Notes under the pieces: generated by a model
Databases searched by the model: none
Seen by the model: only the letters and a program-made list of their open reading frames with translations
What the model was told of the DNA's origin: nothing
In this document: positions 7,815-15,795 of the stretch, in pieces
Layout: each line of letters starts with the position of its first letter
Numbering within the stretch: position 1 is the stretch's first letter
From: an uncultured Victivallis sp.
GTDB lineage: Bacteria; Verrucomicrobiota; Lentisphaeria; Victivallales; Victivallaceae
Reading direction: 5' to 3'
Length of the DNA stretch: 40,492 nt
NCBI GenBank assembly: GCA_944389935.1
Contig: CALXOE010000035.1
Location: 1 to 40,492 of the forward strand
Translations under genes and position numbers: made by a program

Positions 7815-9809
7815 TCAGTCGAGGTTGAATTCACCGGACTTGATCGCTTCGGAGAGGAAGAAATCCAGCGTCGTTTCGATCGACTGCTCGAGCGGAATCT
7901 TCGGCTCCCAGTCCAGCAGACGTTTCGCGTTCCGGATCGACGGCACGCGGTGCTGCACGTCCTGATAGCCCTTGCCGTAGAATGCGCCGGACTCCACCAC
8001 GAGATAGCCCGCGAACGGCGGAAACTTCGCGCGCAGCGGGTGGCGGTCGAACTTTTCAACGAGCATTTCGGCCATCGCCTTGATGCTCGCTTCATTGCCC
8101 GGATTCCCGATGTTGATGATCGCGCCGTCGCACTTGCCGTCCTTGTTTTCGATGATGCGGTAGAGCGCCTCGATTCCCTCGGTGATGTCGACGAAGCACC
8201 GTTTCTGCTCGCCGCCGTCGATGAGCTGAATCGGAGAACCCTGCACGAGATTCAGAATCAGCTGCGTAATCGCCCGCGACGAACCGATCCGGGCGCTCGT
8301 GAGGCTGTCGAGCCGCGGTCCGATCCAGTTGAACGGCCGGAACAGCGTGAACTGCAGCTGTCCTTTGGCGCCGTAAGCCCAGATCACGCGGTCGAGCAGC
8401 TGTTTGCTGGTCGAATAGATCCACCGCTGCATGCGGATCGGCCCGGTCACAAGTTTGGAGTTGTCCTCGTCGAACTGCGGATCCTGGCACATGCCGTAGA
8501 CTTCGCTCGTCGACGGGAAGATGATCCTCTTGTTGTATTTCACGCAGTAACGGACGATGCGCAGATTCTCTTCAAAGTCGAGCTCAAATACCCGCAGCGG
8601 ATTGCGCGTATATTCGATCGGAGTCGCAATCGCCACGAGCGGCAGGACGATGTCGCATTTGCGGATGTGGTATTCGATCCATTCGCGGTGGATCGAGATG
8701 TCCCCCTCGCGGAAATGAAACCCCTCGCGCCCCATCAGGTGATCGATGTAGTTGCTGCGCAAGTCGAGCCCGAACACCTCGTACTTGCCGGAGTCGAGCA
8801 GCCGTTCCGAGAGATGGCTGCCGATGAAGCCGTTCACGCCGAGGATCAGCACGGATTTCTTGCGTTTCGCCTCCCGGAGTTTTTTCGGATTCGCGCCGAA
8901 CGCCATGTTCGGGACGATGCGCGCATCCGCGGCGAGCTGGTCGCCGGTCATGAACACCCCGTTTTCAAGCTGTGCGGTTTTGATCCGCAGCGCCTGTTCG
9001 CCGCAGGCGATCGTGAACGGGGACGCGGCAAGCACGGTTCCCGGCGCGGCCTTGCGTTCGGCCGGAACCACCTCCGCCGACCAGAAGAAACATTTCCGGT
9101 CGCCGATGAAGCTGAACGCTCCCGGATACGGTTTCGTGACCGCGCGGATCAGATTGCGGACGGCTTCGGCGCTCTTCGACCAGTCGATCTCGCCGTCGGC
9201 GGGTTTGCGTCCGGGGAACTTCGTCGCTTTCGAGTCATCCTGCGGGGTGCGCGCGGCTGTTCCCGCTGCGAGTTTCGGCAGCTCGCGGTCGAGCAGAACC
9301 CCGGCCGCCACGGTCGCCTTGTCGAAGACGGTTTTCGCCGTATCGTCGCTCGTGATGGAGATTTTCTCCTGCGAGATGATGTCGCCCGCGTCGGCGCGTT
9401 TTTCCATATAGTGCAGCGTGAGACCGGTTTCGGTTTCCCCGTTGATGATCGCCCAGTTGATCGGAACGCGGCCGCGATATTTCGGCAGCAGCGAGCCGTG
9501 CAGGTTGATTGCCCCTTTCGACGGAATCGCAAGGAGCTCCTCCCCGAGCATCTCCCGGTAATAGAACGAAAAGAGGAAATCCGGCTGCATCGCGCGGATC
9601 CGGTTGATCCAGACCGGGTGGTTCACGCTCTCCGGCGCGAAGACGGGAATCCCGTACTCGCCGGCCAGTTCCGCGACCGACCCGAACCAGATGTTTTCCG
9701 TCGGATTGTCCCGGTGGGTGAAGACCGCACTGATTTCAAATCCGTTTCTGCGCAGCGCCTCGATTCCGGCGCGGCCGATGTTATGATACGCAAGAACAAC
9801 ACATTTCAT
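7815..9809 (-). CDS. arnA: bifunctional UDP-glucuronate decarboxylase / UDP-Ara4N formyltransferase
   Basis: A 664-residue two-domain enzyme, close to the 660 of E. coli ArnA. The N-terminal 300 residues form the formyltransferase ([19 protein letters not shown], followed by KRADAGDI). The C-terminal part is an SDR-type decarboxylase with NAD motif [26 protein letters not shown] (the YxxxK pair) and [12 protein letters not shown] chose the ATG at 9809 because the sequence [12 protein letters not shown] aligns with the family N-terminus and AGGAAGGG precedes it by 9 bases; an in-frame upstream ATG lacks both. It is the first gene of a pair with arnD. It converts UDP-glucuronate toward UDP-4-formamido-arabinose for lipid A modification. 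Confidence 0.93.
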   Translation of the reverse strand: MKCVVLAYHNIGRAGIEALRRNGFEISAVFTHRDNPTENIWFGSVAELAGEYGIPVFAPESVNHPVWINRIRAMQPDFLFSFYYREMLGEELLAIPSKGAINLHGSLLPKYRGRVPINWAIINGETETGLTLHYMEKRADAGDIISQEKISITSDDTAKTVFDKATVAAGVLLDRELPKLAAGTAARTPQDDSKATKFPGRKPADGEIDWSKSAEAVRNLIRAVTKPYPGAFSFIGDRKCFFWSAEVVPAERKAAPGTVLAASPFTIACGEQALRIKTAQLENGVFMTGDQLAADARIVPNMAFGANPKKLREAKRKKSVLILGVNGFIGSHLSERLLDSGKYEVFGLDLRSNYIDHLMGREGFHFREGDISIHREWIEYHIRKCDIVLPLVAIATPIEYTRNPLRVFELDFEENLRIVRYCVKYNKRIIFPSTSEVYGMCQDPQFDEDNSKLVTGPIRMQRWIYSTSKQLLDRVIWAYGAKGQLQFTLFRPFNWIGPRLDSLTSARIGSSRAITQLILNLVQGSPIQLIDGGEQKRCFVDITEGIEALYRIIENKDGKCDGAIINIGNPGNEASIKAMAEMLVEKFDRHPLRAKFPPFAGYLVVESGAFYGKGYQDVQHRVPSIRNAKRLLDWEPKIPLEQSIETTLDFFLSEAIKSGEFNLD

Positions 9810-9853
9810 CTTGTCAAACCCTTCCTGATCATGGCAGCACACAATAACGTCAT

Positions 9854-9882
9854 AATATACTCCGCTTTTACGGAGTTTTCCA
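9854..9882 (-). promoter_or_regulatory. arnA promoter with a dyad in the spacer
   Basis: On the minus strand TGGAAA (9882-9877), 17 bases, then TATATT (9859-9854), about 45 bases before the arnA ATG. The spacer consists almost exactly of the inverted repeat ACTCCG-TAAAAG-CGGAGT (9859-9876), so a regulator could bind between the -35 and -10 boxes. The -10 matches other promoters in this window. Confidence 0.5.
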
Positions 9883-9931
9883 GACGCCCCCGGTAAAAAA
9901 CATTTTTTTTATAAAACCGCGAAACGAAAAA

Positions 9932-9956
9932 GCCGCCGCAGACGGAAGCCGGCGGC
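9932..9956 (-). terminator. rho-independent terminator of the tmk-holB-glmM operon
   Basis: 7-bp GC-only arms GCCGCCG (9932-9938) and CGGCGGC (9950-9956) with an 11-base loop. On the minus strand the stem is followed by TTTTTCG and preceded by AAAATC. It lies 18 bases after the glmM stop, the classic arrangement. Confidence 0.85.
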
Positions 9957-9973
9957 GATTTTCCGGAGTTCCG

Positions 9974-11320
9974 TCAGTTCAGCTCCTGCTTCGCCGCGGC
10001 GGAGAGCCGTTCGATCCAGTGCTGTACATCGGAACTTTGTTCGGCTTCGACGAGAATCCGGATCTTGTTTTCGGTTCCGGAGTAGCGTACGATCGTGCGT
10101 CCCGATTCGCCGAGCGCCGCCCGGCACGCCTCGATCTCCGCGGGCAGCAGCGACAGCTCCTCGAGCGGAGTCTTGCGCGCGACGGCGAACGAGTGCAGCT
10201 TCTGCGGAAAGACCGTCATGAATCCGGCCAGTTCCGCGAGCGGTTTCCCGCTCTCTTTCATGAGTTTGAGCACGTGCAGGGCCGAGATGATGCCGTCACC
10301 GGTGGTCGCGTAATCCATGAAGATGATGTGCCCGGACTGCTCACCGCCGACGTTGAACCCGCCCGCGCGCATCCGTTCGATCACGTACCGGTCGCCGACG
10401 TCGGTCACTTCCACGCGGATGCCCGCCTGCTTCATCGCGCGAGAAAGCCCGAGATTGCTCATGCTCGTGACCACGACCGTGTCAGAGGCGAGTTTTTTCT
10501 CGCGCTGGAACGAGAGTGCGAGCATCCCGATGATCCGGTCGCCGTTGACCTCATTGCCGTTCGCGTCGCAGAAGATCACGCGGTCGGCATCGCCGTCGAG
10601 CGCGATTCCCGCATCGGCGCCGTACTTGCGGACCAGCTCGCCCATATTTTCGGGGTGCAGCGCACCGCAGCCATCGTTGATGTTGAGGCCGTTGGGCTTG
10701 ACCGCGGTCTCAATCACCTCCGCACCGAGCTCCCGGAAAATCGGCGGCGCGATCGAGTAGGCTGCGCCGTTCGCGCAGTCGAGAACGAGCTTGAGCCCGC
10801 GCAGACTCAGATTCCGGATCGACCCTTTCGCAAACTCGATGTACCGCCCGCGCGCGTCTTCGATGCGGAACGCCTTGCCGATCGCCTCGCCGGGGACGCC
10901 GTCCTCCGCGAGTTTTCCGCCGAGAATCTCCTTTTCGATCTCGAGTTCCACCGCGTCGGGCAATTTGAAGCCGTCTTCCGCGAAGATCTTGATTCCGTTG
11001 TCGCAGGCCGGGTTGTGGCTCGCGGTGATCATGATTCCGCAGACCGCCCCCATCGATTTGGTCAGGTGAGCCACGGCAGGAGTCGGCATCGGGCCGACCG
11101 CGAGCACGTCCATCCCCATGCTGAGCAATCCGCTCGTGATCGCGTTTTCGAGCATGTATCCCGAAATGCGCGTATCTTTTCCGAGCACGACCCGCTGATG
11201 TCCCGAGGCCCCGCCGAGCACTTTCGCCGTGGCTTTTCCGACCAGCAGCGCGAGTTCCGGTGTGATCGGGTAACTGTTTGCGCGGCCGCGGATTCCGTCC
11301 GTTCCGAATAATTTTTTCAT
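9974..11320 (-). CDS. glmM: phosphoglucosamine mutase
   Basis: A 448-residue alpha-D-phosphohexomutase that converts glucosamine-6-phosphate to glucosamine-1-phosphate, the step before UDP-GlcNAc for peptidoglycan and LPS. Motifs in order: FGTDGIRG (5-12), the phosphoserine loop TASHNP with S101, the magnesium loop DGDADR (242-247), and the phosphate-binding RYSGTENKIRILVE near the C-terminus. GlmM is distinguished from PgcA/ManB by the N-terminal GTDGIRGRAN and overall length. AGGAGA lies upstream of the ATG. It follows holB by 16 bases in an operon starting at tmk and is closed by a strong terminator. Confidence 0.95.
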   Translation of the reverse strand: MKKLFGTDGIRGRANSYPITPELALLVGKATAKVLGGASGHQRVVLGKDTRISGYMLENAITSGLLSMGMDVLAVGPMPTPAVAHLTKSMGAVCGIMITASHNPACDNGIKIFAEDGFKLPDAVELEIEKEILGGKLAEDGVPGEAIGKAFRIEDARGRYIEFAKGSIRNLSLRGLKLVLDCANGAAYSIAPPIFRELGAEVIETAVKPNGLNINDGCGALHPENMGELVRKYGADAGIALDGDADRVIFCDANGNEVNGDRIIGMLALSFQREKKLASDTVVVTSMSNLGLSRAMKQAGIRVEVTDVGDRYVIERMRAGGFNVGGEQSGHIIFMDYATTGDGIISALHVLKLMKESGKPLAELAGFMTVFPQKLHSFAVARKTPLEELSLLPAEIEACRAALGESGRTIVRYSGTENKIRILVEAEQSSDVQHWIERLSAAAKQELN

Positions 11321-11336
11321 CTGCGTGAATCTCTCC

Positions 11337-12398
11337 TCATGATTTCATGGCTGTGCCGACTGCGAATGCGCGCAGCGCCAGCTCCTCGTTGACGTTGAAG
11401 CGGAGCGTGAACAGCAGCTCATCGGCTCCCTTGAGCACCATAGCGGCGAATTCCGGCGTCACGTTGGCGGGCGGCCCCGCCGGGAACAGCTCCGGATTCG
11501 CAAGCTCCCCGAACGGAACGCCCGACGCGAGCTGGAACAGCTCCGCGGCGAACGTGTGAATCGCGCTCAGAAACATTCCGCGCTCTTTCATGTAAGCGCC
11601 GTAACCCGCGTCCGTGGCCTGTGCTTCGACCCGTTTGACGGTGGGCGCATCGCCGGACTGGGCCGCGGCCTGGATTCTCCCCTCCCACTCCGCAGCCGTT
11701 CTCGCGGTCGCGGCGCTGTTGAGTCCCGCCGCAACCCGGCAGATGGCCGCGGCCTGCGCTTCGGCGAGCGCCAGATTGCCGCGGGCTTCCCCGACAAGTT
11801 TGTTCAGCGCCGCAACGAGCTCCCCGAACCCCGCGAAATCGTATTCGCAGCGGTTCGCCAGGAGCGGCAGAAGCTGGCAGCGGGAACGGGTCGTCGGGAG
11901 CAGCGCGGCCGGATTCCCGGTCGCGAGAATGAGCAGCGTCTCGGGCGGCGGCTCTTCGAGCGTCTTCAAGAGCGCGTTCTGCGACTCCTCGTTGAGCCGG
12001 TCCGCGTCGAAGATGATGCCGACCTTGCGTCTGCCGCCGGAGGTGCTGGTCAAGTGGAACTGTTTTTCAAAGTTCCGCAGCGTATTCGGCTCGGGGTTGT
12101 TCCGGTCGCCGATCTTGATCTCGTACATCTTCCCGACCGGTGTGAGCGTGTAGAGCTCCTGATAGTTTCCGGATTCGATTCCGCGGCAGACGCGGCAGAT
12201 GCCGCACGGCTTCCCGTCCCGCCCGGCAGGGCAGGCCGCAAGCTGGGCGAGCACCGTCGCAAACTCCCTGCGGACACGTTCGGAATCGGCCTGCAGCAGA
12301 AATGCGTGCGTGAGTCTGCCCGCGCGGGAAGCGTTTTCAAGATGTTGAAGAACAACCGGATACAGTTTCCGGTACTTATCGTACAAATTCGTCGGCAA
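11337..12398 (-). CDS. holB: DNA polymerase III delta' subunit
   Basis: About 353 residues, a clamp-loader AAA+ subunit. Visible features are a zinc module (C56, C65, C68, C71; GKPCGICRVC), the delta' landmark NALLKTLEEPPP, and the SRC arginine-finger motif in TTRSRCQLLPL. As in other delta' subunits there is no intact Walker A. The start is uncertain: the frame is open further upstream inside tmk, and ATG 12443 is possible. TTG 12398 has GAGGAG 10 bases before it and gives a normal-length N-terminus (MPTNLYDKYRKLYPVVLQHL) with a 23-base overlap of tmk. tmk-holB adjacency is common in bacteria and supports the assignment. Confidence 0.88.
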   Translation of the reverse strand: MPTNLYDKYRKLYPVVLQHLENASRAGRLTHAFLLQADSERVRREFATVLAQLAACPAGRDGKPCGICRVCRGIESGNYQELYTLTPVGKMYEIKIGDRNNPEPNTLRNFEKQFHLTSTSGGRRKVGIIFDADRLNEESQNALLKTLEEPPPETLLILATGNPAALLPTTRSRCQLLPLLANRCEYDFAGFGELVAALNKLVGEARGNLALAEAQAAAICRVAAGLNSAATARTAAEWEGRIQAAAQSGDAPTVKRVEAQATDAGYGAYMKERGMFLSAIHTFAAELFQLASGVPFGELANPELFPAGPPANVTPEFAAMVLKGADELLFTLRFNVNEELALRAFAVGTAMKS

Positions 12399-13038
12399 TT
12401 CCTCGAATCTCCTCGTGAATCGTCTCCGGAGTGCGAGTCGCATCGATGATGCGGATCCTCTCCGGTTCGCGGGCGGCGATCGCAAGAAATGCGGCGCGCA
12501 CGCGCTGGTGAAATTCCAGCTTCTCCTCCTCGAAGCGGTCATGTTCTCCCCGGGTTTCTTCCCGGATGCTGGTGCGCGCGAAACCGACTTCGGGCGGGAG
12601 GTCCAGCAGAAACGTGAGATCCGGCACGCACTCGGCCATCGCAAATCGGTTCAGAAATTCGATCGCGGGCGGTTCGATCCCGCGCGCTCCGCCCTGGTAG
12701 GCGGTCGTGGAGTCCGCGAACCGGTCGCAGATCACGATCGTGCCGGCCGCGAGGGCGGGCCGGATCTTTTCGCGCACATGCTGGGCGCGTGCGGCTTCCA
12801 TGAGCAGCAGTTCGGTGCTTGCGTGCATCTTCTCCGGGCCGTCGAAATTCTTCACGAGCGTGCGCATCCGCTCCGCCAGAGGTGTCCCGCCCGGTTCGCG
12901 GGTGACGAGAACCGGACGCCCGAGGGCGGCGAAATGTTCGGCGAGCTTCCGCACCTGCGTGCTTTTTCCGGAACCTTCGGGGCCTTCAAACGTGATGAAA
13001 TATCCGTTGTACGAGTGTTTGAGTGCTTTGTTTACCAT
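12376..13038 (-). CDS. tmk: thymidylate kinase
   Basis: A 220-residue dTMP kinase making dTDP for DNA synthesis. It has the P-loop EGPEGSGKST (18-27), VTREPGGTPLAERMR, the DR motif in CDRFADSTTAYQGGARG, and a lid with arginines (RTSIREETRGEHDRFEEE). I chose ATG 13038, whose N-terminus reaches the P-loop at the normal distance. An ATG 13 codons upstream would place its coding sequence across the promoter region. It is the first gene of tmk-holB-glmM, with a good promoter at 13065-13093. Confidence 0.95.
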   Translation of the reverse strand: MVNKALKHSYNGYFITFEGPEGSGKSTQVRKLAEHFAALGRPVLVTREPGGTPLAERMRTLVKNFDGPEKMHASTELLLMEAARAQHVREKIRPALAAGTIVICDRFADSTTAYQGGARGIEPPAIEFLNRFAMAECVPDLTFLLDLPPEVGFARTSIREETRGEHDRFEEEKLEFHQRVRAAFLAIAAREPERIRIIDATRTPETIHEEIRGIADEFVR

Positions 13039-13064
13039 AATTCCCGTTTTTTCCTTGCAAAAAG

Positions 13065-13093
13065 AAGATAGCTCCATTTGCCGGAAAGTTCAA
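13065..13093 (-). promoter_or_regulatory. promoter of tmk-holB-glmM
   Basis: On the minus strand TTGAAC (13093-13088), exactly 17 bases, then TATCTT (13070-13065), about 26 bases before the tmk start. It overlaps and faces the promoter of the divergent AICAR formyltransferase gene. Confidence 0.6.
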
Positions 13094-13106
13094 CCTGTGT
13101 TATATT
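13078..13106 (+). promoter_or_regulatory. promoter of the AICAR formyltransferase operon
   Basis: TTGCCG (13078-13083), 17 bases, then TATATT (13101-13106), 42 bases before the ATG at 13149. The -35 box sits inside the spacer of the divergent tmk promoter, so the two promoters cannot both be occupied by polymerase at once. Confidence 0.6.
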
Positions 13107-13148
13107 TTACGATATGATTTTTTTCAACATTAACCGGAAAATGAGATC

Positions 13149-14267
13149 ATGGCTAAAGAATTGACCCGGGACACCTATTTGTCCAAGCATGTCGGCGACT
13201 TCCCCGCGGAAGTCACAATCGGCGGACGCACCTACGTGAAAGTGGACGATCTCCGCTACGGGACGAACCCCCATCAGGCGGCCTGCTACTACAAACCTGT
13301 CGGCGAAATTTGCGCGATCGGCGACATGGAGATCCTGAAGAACGGCAAGAGCGGACTTTCGCAGACCAATCTTGAGGACATCTCCTACGCGCTCAACATC
13401 GTGAAGTTCTTCGACCGCACCGCCTGTGCGGTGATGAAGCACGTGAATCCCTCCGGCGCGGCGGTCGGGCTGCCCGGCGAAAGCATGAAATCGGTCTACC
13501 TCAAGGCGCGCGACGCTGACGCCCGCGCCGCGTTCGGCAGCGTGATCGCATTCAATGCCGAGGTCGACGCCGATACGGCGCGGGAGATCATGGGCACATT
13601 CGTCGAATGTGTCGTCGCTCCCTCGTATGCGCCCGGCGTGCTCGAGATCTTCAACGACGGTGAAACCTACAAGCTCAACCGGCACATCCGGATCATCCGC
13701 TGCGGCGCGATCTCTTCGCTGCCCCGCTTCGTCGGCGAGGCGCGGGAGATTCACAACACGATCAAGGTTCTGGGCGACGGTTCGCTCGTGATGGCGCAGC
13801 CGCTGCTCACATCGCTGCATGGCGTCGAAGATCTGGTTCCGGCAGAGGCGGAAAACAAACGTTGCGGTCACCAGAAGTCGACCGTCGAGGCGACCGAACA
13901 GCAGAAGCTCGATCTCCTCGCCGCCTGGTACATCAACCTGAGCGTCCGCTCGAACGGCGTGGTCATCGTGAAAGACGGCCAGACGCTCTCGGTCGGAACC
14001 GGCGAACAGGACCGCGTCGGCGCGATCGAGCAGGCGATCGCAAAGTTCAATCAGAAATATTCCGGCAGCGGCACACTTCAGAATTCGGTCATGTCCAGTG
14101 ACGGCTTCTTCCCGTTCGAGGATGGCGTCGAAACCGCGGCGAAAGCCGGAGTGACTGCGATCATCGCCCCCTCCGGTTCGTTGCGTGACGCGGATGTCAT
14201 CAAACGCGCGAACGAACTCGGCGTAGCGCTCTACCATGCCCCCGAGCGGATCTTCTCCCACCATTGA
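13149..14267 (+). CDS. stand-alone AICAR formyltransferase (PurH-type domain without IMP cyclohydrolase)
   Basis: A 372-residue protein that aligns only with the C-terminal AICAR transformylase half of PurH, which adds the last carbon of the purine ring using 10-formyl-THF. Landmarks are RYGTNPHQ (37-44), the catalytic Lys-His pair in K97-H98-VNPSGAA, AAFGSVIAFN, and VRSNGVVIVKDGQTLSVG. Complete PurH is about 520 residues with an N-terminal MGS-like cyclohydrolase domain; nothing resembling that domain is encoded upstream, where tmk runs the other way. IMP cyclohydrolase must be supplied by another gene. First gene of a six-gene operon. Confident on family, less so on the absence of a domain partner in the genome. 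Confidence 0.85.
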   Translation: MAKELTRDTYLSKHVGDFPAEVTIGGRTYVKVDDLRYGTNPHQAACYYKPVGEICAIGDMEILKNGKSGLSQTNLEDISYALNIVKFFDRTACAVMKHVNPSGAAVGLPGESMKSVYLKARDADARAAFGSVIAFNAEVDADTAREIMGTFVECVVAPSYAPGVLEIFNDGETYKLNRHIRIIRCGAISSLPRFVGEAREIHNTIKVLGDGSLVMAQPLLTSLHGVEDLVPAEAENKRCGHQKSTVEATEQQKLDLLAAWYINLSVRSNGVVIVKDGQTLSVGTGEQDRVGAIEQAIAKFNQKYSGSGTLQNSVMSSDGFFPFEDGVETAAKAGVTAIIAPSGSLRDADVIKRANELGVALYHAPERIFSHH

Positions 14268-14308
14268 TGAGCAACGAATTGACAATTCAACGATAAGGAA
14301 TCGGACGT

Positions 14309-15004
14309 ATGGCGAAGAAACAAATCGACAAGAAAGCGCTGAATGCGGAAATTTCCAAGGCCATGATGAATGACTTCGAGCGGATCGGGCAGGGGGTCGT
14401 CGATTACTGGAAGCCGCTTGCGGCGGTGGTGGTCGGAGTCGCGCTGCTTGTCACCGTGATCTGCTGGGCTGCGGAGCACCAGAGGAACTCCGTACGCAAG
14501 GCGCAGGAGGCGATTTCAGAAGCGACGGACGTCGCCGCTTTGACGAAAGCGCTCGAGACCTACGGCGATACCGACGCCGCTCCGACCGGGCGTTACCGTC
14601 TTGCACTGCTTTATCTCAATGAGAAAAAATATGCCGAGGCTCTGAACGAGCTCGAACAGGCCGCCGGACGCGGAGATGCGTTTCTCAACGGCAACATCGC
14701 GCTGACCGAAGCATACGCGCTCGAGCTCTCAGGAAAACCGGCCGAGGCGGCGGAGAAATTCGCGGTCGCGAGCGGTGAAGCAACCTATCCGGCCGCGATG
14801 CGGGCCGAAGCACGGTTTGCTGCGGGTCGGCTCTTCGTCGCGCAGAAAGATCTCGCACGGGCGAAATCGCTGCTGGAGCAGGCGCCGGCCGACGGCGTGC
14901 CGCAGGGCGCTGCGGCCGGCTGGGATGAATCCTCCGCCGCGCTGCTGCGTGCGATCGAATCGGGCGAGTACGGCGCCATCTCTGCGGAACCTCTGGCGCA
15001 GTAA
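14309..15004 (+). CDS. membrane-anchored tetratricopeptide-like protein
   Basis: 231 residues with a lysine-rich N-terminal tail, one hydrophobic helix at about 36-55, and an alanine/leucine-rich helical C-terminal domain with TPR-like pairs (YRLALLYLNEKKYAEALNEL; AAGRLFVAQKDLARAKSLLE). The shape matches the TPR_21/YfgM-like family, bitopic proteins that interact with periplasmic chaperones and the Sec translocon in Enterobacteria. The function here is unproven. It starts 41 bases after the AICAR formyltransferase with AAGGAA upstream, and is followed 12 bases later by the methyltransferase gene. Confidence 0.7.
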   Translation: MAKKQIDKKALNAEISKAMMNDFERIGQGVVDYWKPLAAVVVGVALLVTVICWAAEHQRNSVRKAQEAISEATDVAALTKALETYGDTDAAPTGRYRLALLYLNEKKYAEALNELEQAAGRGDAFLNGNIALTEAYALELSGKPAEAAEKFAVASGEATYPAAMRAEARFAAGRLFVAQKDLARAKSLLEQAPADGVPQGAAAGWDESSAALLRAIESGEYGAISAEPLAQ

Positions 15005-15016
15005 GGCTGGTTTTGC

Positions 15017-15790
15017 ATGAACTCGAACGGGCTGACGCGCAGACAGGAGTCGCTGATCCGTTCGCTCTACACCCGGCATGGCCGCCGCAAGGCGAAGTGC
15101 TGTGTCTGCGAGGGGCTCAGGGCGGCGCGGGAGCTTTATACGCTCCGCCCGGATCTGGTCCGCTTCACGGTCGCAACCGAGGCGGGGAGCAACGCGCTCG
15201 CGATTCCCGGGGAGTGCTGTATCGTCGGGGAGGAGAAGATGCGCGAACTCTCGGGAACGGTCAATTCGCAGGGAATTCTCGCGGTGGCCGCGATTCCGGA
15301 GGAACCGTCGCCGGACGAACGGCCCGCGGATCCGTTTCTGTTCGCGGTCGACCGGCTCGGTGATCCCGGCAATTTCGGCACGATCTGCCGGACGCTGCGC
15401 GCTGCGGGGCTCTCGGAACTCTGGTATACGAAAGGTTCGATCGATCCCTACGGCGACAAGGCGGTCCGTTCGGCGCTCGGCGCGCAGTTTTCGCTGAAAC
15501 TGCGTTCGTTTGAAGATCTCGCCGGGCTGAGCGGGGCGGCGAAACGTTTCGGCTACGCCGAGACCTGGCTGACTGATCCGCACGACGGCGAGAATTGTTT
15601 CACCGCTCCCGCCCTCTACGACCGCAGCGTGATCGTGATCGGGGGAGAGGCGAACGGCGTCTCTCCGCTCCCCGGAGCGAAACACGTCATGATCCCGATG
15701 CCGGGCAATTACGAGTCGCTGAATGCGGCGCAGGCGGCCACGATCTTTCTGTTTGAATATGTCCGGCGCAGCTGTTGCGGGAAAGGGTGA
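15017..15790 (+). CDS. TrmH/SpoU-family RNA 2'-O-ribose methyltransferase
   Basis: 257 residues. An N-terminal substrate-binding part (about 1-95) precedes the knotted SPOUT domain. Motif 1 DRLGDPGNFGTICRTLRAAG (112-131) contains the conserved Asn and the catalytic Arg125. Motif 2 is VIGGEANGV and motif 3 is IPMPGNYESLNAAQA, which together bind AdoMet. The family methylates the 2'-OH of tRNA or rRNA; the target cannot be assigned from sequence, although the N-terminal domain layout resembles TrmH/RlmB-type enzymes. Located between the TPR protein and the GT4 transferase in the same operon. Confidence 0.88.
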   Translation: MNSNGLTRRQESLIRSLYTRHGRRKAKCCVCEGLRAARELYTLRPDLVRFTVATEAGSNALAIPGECCIVGEEKMRELSGTVNSQGILAVAAIPEEPSPDERPADPFLFAVDRLGDPGNFGTICRTLRAAGLSELWYTKGSIDPYGDKAVRSALGAQFSLKLRSFEDLAGLSGAAKRFGYAETWLTDPHDGENCFTAPALYDRSVIVIGGEANGVSPLPGAKHVMIPMPGNYESLNAAQAATIFLFEYVRRSCCGKG

Positions 15791-15795
15791 ATCTC

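Noticed and set aside
7788..9896. Plus-strand open frame of about 700 codons opposite arnA
   Set aside because: Shadow of arnA codon bias; no recognisable motif or ribosome site.
9974..11320. Generic phosphomannomutase instead of GlmM
   Set aside because: N-terminal GTDGIRG, length of 448 and the TASHNP context fit GlmM.
13107..14285. Minus-strand open frame opposite the AICAR formyltransferase
   Set aside because: Plus strand carries the family motifs, promoter and operon context.
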